Shown: one piece after another, positions 61,880-64,000 of the stretch | Layout of the letters: the number at the start of each line of letters is the position of its first letter | How positions within the stretch are numbered: position 1 is the first letter of the stretch | Assembly: GCA_016710115.1 (NCBI GenBank) | Contig: JADJLN010000017.1 | Location: forward strand, 156,501-220,500 | DNA: 64,000 nt | Direction: 5' to 3' | Origin: Saprospiraceae bacterium | Lineage (GTDB): Bacteria > Bacteroidota > Bacteroidia > Chitinophagales > Saprospiraceae | Position numbers and translations under genes: made by a program | Notes under the pieces: generated by a model | Database searches by the model: none | What the model was told of the DNA's origin: nothing | What the model saw: only the letters and a program-made list of their open reading frames with translations

Positions 61880-63196
61880 TCAACTGTCGATTCGTCTGAC
61901 CTGTGCACCGAGAGCCTGGAGGCGGGTATCGATCTGTTCATAACCGCGATCGATCTGGTTGACATTGTGAATCACACTTCTGCCTTCAGCAGACAGGGCG
62001 GCAATCAACAGCGCAACACCGGCCCGAATATCGGGTGAAGTCATCACAATCCCTCGCAATGGGAACTTCCTCCCCAGTCCGATCACGGTTGCCCGATGTG
62101 GATCACAAAGGATGATCTGTGCTCCCATGTCGATCAGCTTGTCGACAAAAAAGAGGCGACTTTCAAACATTTTCTGATGAATGAGCACACTGCCGTTTGC
62201 CTGGGTAGCCAGGACAACCAGAATACTCATCAAGTCGGGCGTGAATCCGGGCCAGGGTGAATCATACACAGTGAGGATAGATCCATCAATAAAATTCTGA
62301 ATATCGTAGTGCTCCTGGGCTGGAATATGGATATCATCACCCTTGAATTCCATCTGCACACCAAACTTGGCAAAGGTGGCCGGTATGACACCAAGCTGAT
62401 CGATCCGACAGTTTTCAATGGTCAGTTCGGATTGGGTCATAGCTGCAAGACCGATAAAGGAACCGATCTCGATCATATCCGGCAGAAGGGTATGCACAGT
62501 GCCTCCAAGGGCTTCAACTCCATCGATGACAAGCAGGTTGGATCCGATTCCGGATATTCGGGCTCCCATGGCATTGAGCATTCGGCAGAGTTGCTGCAGA
62601 TAGGGTTCACATGCCGCATTGTAGATCGTGGTTGTCCCCTTTGCTTTGACCGCGGCCATGATCAGGTTTGCTGTGCCTGTGACCGATATTTCGTCCATCA
62701 GGACATAACTGCCCTGGAGGTGATCCGCTTCAATCCAGTATTGATTGTTGCCTTCATCATACCGAAAGGTAGCGCCCAGTTTTTCGAAGGCAAGAAAATG
62801 GGTGTCCAGACGCCGGCGACCGATCTTGTCACCACCTGGTTTGGGCAGGCGGGCTTTACCAAAACGAGCCAGCAGCGGGCCGATCAACATGACGGACCCG
62901 CGAATGCGACCTGCCTGGAGTGCGAAGGTCTCATCCTGCAAAAAGGACGTATCGATATCGCGGGCAGTAAAGGTCCATTGGTGATCACCGGATTCTTCGA
63001 CCCGAACGCCGAGTCCTCGCAACAATTCGATCAATGCCATGACATCCCGGATAGCCGGGACATTTCGGATGGTAACAGATTCCTCGGTCAACAGAACTGC
63101 ACAGAGGATCTGTAGCGCCTCATTCTTGGCGCCCTGAGGGGTAATTCGACCATGAAGGCGGTTGCCTCCGATCACTTCAAAGCTGTCGGCGATCAT
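61880..63196 (-). CDS. murA: UDP-GlcNAc 1-carboxyvinyltransferase MurA (Asp in place of catalytic Cys)
   Basis: 438-residue cytoplasmic enzyme that transfers enolpyruvate from PEP to UDP-GlcNAc, the first committed step of peptidoglycan synthesis. Visible: NRLHGRITPQGAKNEALQIL, LARFGKARLPKPGGDKIGRR, RRLDTHFLAFEKLGA, VTGTANLIMAAVKAKG, YPTP-type loop PGFTPDLMSILVVLATQANG, TSPDIRAGVALLIAALSAEG. The active-site loop has PGGDKIG where most MurA have PGGCTIG, so the fosfomycin-target Cys is Asp. The start at 63196 (MIADSFEVIGGNRLHG) has TATTTTCG 15 bases upstream. Follows DUF4290 in the usual Bacteroidota order. Confidence 0.96.
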   Translation of the reverse strand: MIADSFEVIGGNRLHGRITPQGAKNEALQILCAVLLTEESVTIRNVPAIRDVMALIELLRGLGVRVEESGDHQWTFTARDIDTSFLQDETFALQAGRIRGSVMLIGPLLARFGKARLPKPGGDKIGRRRLDTHFLAFEKLGATFRYDEGNNQYWIEADHLQGSYVLMDEISVTGTANLIMAAVKAKGTTTIYNAACEPYLQQLCRMLNAMGARISGIGSNLLVIDGVEALGGTVHTLLPDMIEIGSFIGLAAMTQSELTIENCRIDQLGVIPATFAKFGVQMEFKGDDIHIPAQEHYDIQNFIDGSILTVYDSPWPGFTPDLMSILVVLATQANGSVLIHQKMFESRLFFVDKLIDMGAQIILCDPHRATVIGLGRKFPLRGIVMTSPDIRAGVALLIAALSAEGRSVIHNVNQIDRGYEQIDTRLQALGAQVRRIDS

Positions 63197-63211
63197 CCGG
63201 GGGGTTTTGTG

Positions 63212-63219
63212 CGAAAATA
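63212..63219 (-). promoter_or_regulatory. Possible -7 box upstream of murA
   Basis: Minus-strand TATTTTCG (one mismatch to TAnnTTTG), 15 bases before the murA ATG, in the 72-base gap after the DUF4290 gene. Confidence 0.35.
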
Positions 63220-63268
63220 GGTGCCGTAGACCACATCCCGTAATCGAAAGGAAAATTAGGTCATAAAC

Positions 63269-63952
63269 CTATCGGCGGCGGCGGTTCTTGTTATACGTTC
63301 CACCTGTGCGACCCCGACCGGAGGATCTTCCCCCGTATTTCCCACGGCGCGTATTTGTAGTCGTCTGTTGACTGAAAGATACTGGTGCCAAAGCCGTATC
63401 AAACTGCACTCCTTCTTCCAGACTCAACGTATGATCGGAAAGTGCTTCCAGATCGCCTTTGATGATCTCATCACTGACATAGTGTTCCCTGTTCCAGGTC
63501 TTGTAGGCCAGTTTCATGTATGATCCGATGATATTGACCAGCTCATCGCGTTTTGGAGAGGGTTCCATGGCCTGCGCCTTGCGGACCAGCAACTGGATGT
63601 TGTGGCCATAGTGCCGGTATTTGACTTCCTGTACAGGGTAGTGCAGTTCTCTCACAATTTCCTTGGGGTTGGGCCGCTGGGGCGTTTCACCCGTCGGACT
63701 CTTGACATCCAACTCGTAGTCGGCTATCCGAAAAAGATGCTGCCACAATTTGTCGGTGGTATCTTCATTCGCATGCTTTTGTGGATTGACAATGCGCATG
63801 ATCTCCACCACATTCTCCGCAGCAATCTGCCGAGCCTGTGGATCTGTGATGGTTTTGCACCAGTCCACAAGTTCCTGGACATACCGTCCATACTCGGAAA
63901 TGATCAAATTATCTTTCTGGGAATTGTATTCCGATTCAATGACGTTGGTCAT
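63269..63952 (-). CDS. DUF4290 protein
   Basis: 227 residues of DUF4290, a Bacteroidota-specific family. YNSQKDNLIISEYGRYVQEL is the family opening, with AAENVVEIMRIVNPQKHANE, LWQHLFRIADYELDVKSP and YRHYGHNIQLLVRKAQAME following. A basic, Gly/Arg-rich disordered tail ends the protein (GGRSSGRGRTGGTYNKNRRR). It sits between glmS and murA, genes for early cell-wall precursor synthesis. The genetic linkage suggests a role there; none has been shown to my knowledge. The tail could bind nucleic acid. Confidence 0.9.
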   Translation of the reverse strand: MTNVIESEYNSQKDNLIISEYGRYVQELVDWCKTITDPQARQIAAENVVEIMRIVNPQKHANEDTTDKLWQHLFRIADYELDVKSPTGETPQRPNPKEIVRELHYPVQEVKYRHYGHNIQLLVRKAQAMEPSPKRDELVNIIGSYMKLAYKTWNREHYVSDEIIKGDLEALSDHTLSLEEGVQFDTALAPVSFSQQTTTNTRRGKYGGRSSGRGRTGGTYNKNRRRR

Positions 63953-63960
63953 ACAGGGGT

Positions 63961-64000
63961 TATTCGACAGTAACGGATTTGGCGAGATTACGTGGCTGAT
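63961..64000 (-). CDS. glmS: Glucosamine--fructose-6-phosphate aminotransferase, C-terminal tip
   Basis: The last visible residues on the minus strand read QPRNLAKSVTVE followed by TAA (63961-63963), the almost invariant C-terminus of GlmS, which closes the active site with the ammonia channel. The rest lies beyond the right edge. GlmS makes glucosamine 6-phosphate, the precursor of the MurA substrate; the DUF4290 gene starts eight bases downstream of its stop. Confidence 0.9.

Noticed and set aside
1..64000. tRNA genes, rRNA, prophage or insertion sequences
   Set aside because: No T-arm plus acceptor combinations, rRNA blocks, transposases, integrases or phage structural genes were seen on reading; a tRNAscan or profile search could still find a missed tRNA.

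Overview
The window is a chromosomal segment of a free-living member of the Bacteroidota, most likely a Saprospiria/Saprospiraceae-type bacterium. The phylum call rests on a type IX secretion/gliding cluster (gldJ, a porP/sprF-type gene, porU, porV), -7 promoter boxes of the form TAnnTTTG, a MurA with Asp in place of the catalytic Cys, the DUF4290-murA pair, a DUF3127 protein and an archaeal-type ProS. The finer placement is inference. I see no phage, plasmid or insertion sequence. The content is mostly core and housekeeping genes with a few accessory islands.

Layout. 1-6.7 kb: 5' part of a large ResB-CcsA type cytochrome c maturation gene (minus, runs off the left edge), a JmjC-like cupin (minus) and ftsK (plus). 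6.7-7.2 kb: intergenic repeat island 1. 7.2-12.1 kb: plus-strand sulfur/redox run (DoxX-like protein, SulP transporter, two rhodaneses, 1-Cys peroxiredoxin, heme-binding DUF3365 protein, small membrane protein). 12.2-18.2 kb: minus-strand LOG hydrolase, NtrC-like regulator, M20 amidohydrolase, a GT2/polyprenyl-transferase-like fusion and recR. 18.3-23.8 kb: PDH E2, CoA-binding protein, Glu/Leu dehydrogenase, arginase-like pseudoenzyme, murF. 23.8-31.4 kb: the T9SS/gliding cluster. 31.4-31.8 kb: RNase P RNA (minus). 32-38.2 kb: DUF819 membrane protein, small secreted proteins, two M23 peptidases, aat, Bcp peroxiredoxin. 38.3-46.3 kb: a Trp-repeat secreted protein, a DUF3127 protein and a tetR-tolC-hlyD-ABC-ABC-permease-permease efflux operon. 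46.4-47.4 kb: RES-Xre toxin-antitoxin pair behind a perfect palindromic operator. 47.4-48.9 kb: gamma-carbonic anhydrase, DHFR-like protein, DUF3052 protein. 48.95-49.6 kb: repeat island 2, three ~200-bp tandem units. 49.7-57.6 kb: thioredoxin, hemW, yebC, TerB-like protein, GT-C-like membrane protein, proS and a Trp/Gly/Tyr-rich secreted protein. 57.7-60.6 kb: FadL-like porin, a secreted protein and repeat island 3. 60.7-64 kb: cytochrome-like lipoprotein, 2OG-Fe(II) oxygenase, murA, a DUF4290 protein and the 3' tip of glmS.

Two properties cut across the window. First, about twenty single-base indels (plus one in-frame TAA) break genes that are otherwise intact on both sides of the break. 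Most lie in short homopolymers and they hit essential genes (proS, porU, porV), so they look like consensus sequencing errors. I describe these genes as reconstructed wholes and give the break points. Second, the three intergenic repeat islands hold different sequences but share a strict 7-nt tandem period. Two of them also share a GC-rich palindrome and the third carries other shared elements; this is the most unusual sequence structure in the window. Several genes (arginase-like, trx, hemW) have a -7 box exactly 4 nt before the ATG, which implies nearly leaderless transcripts.
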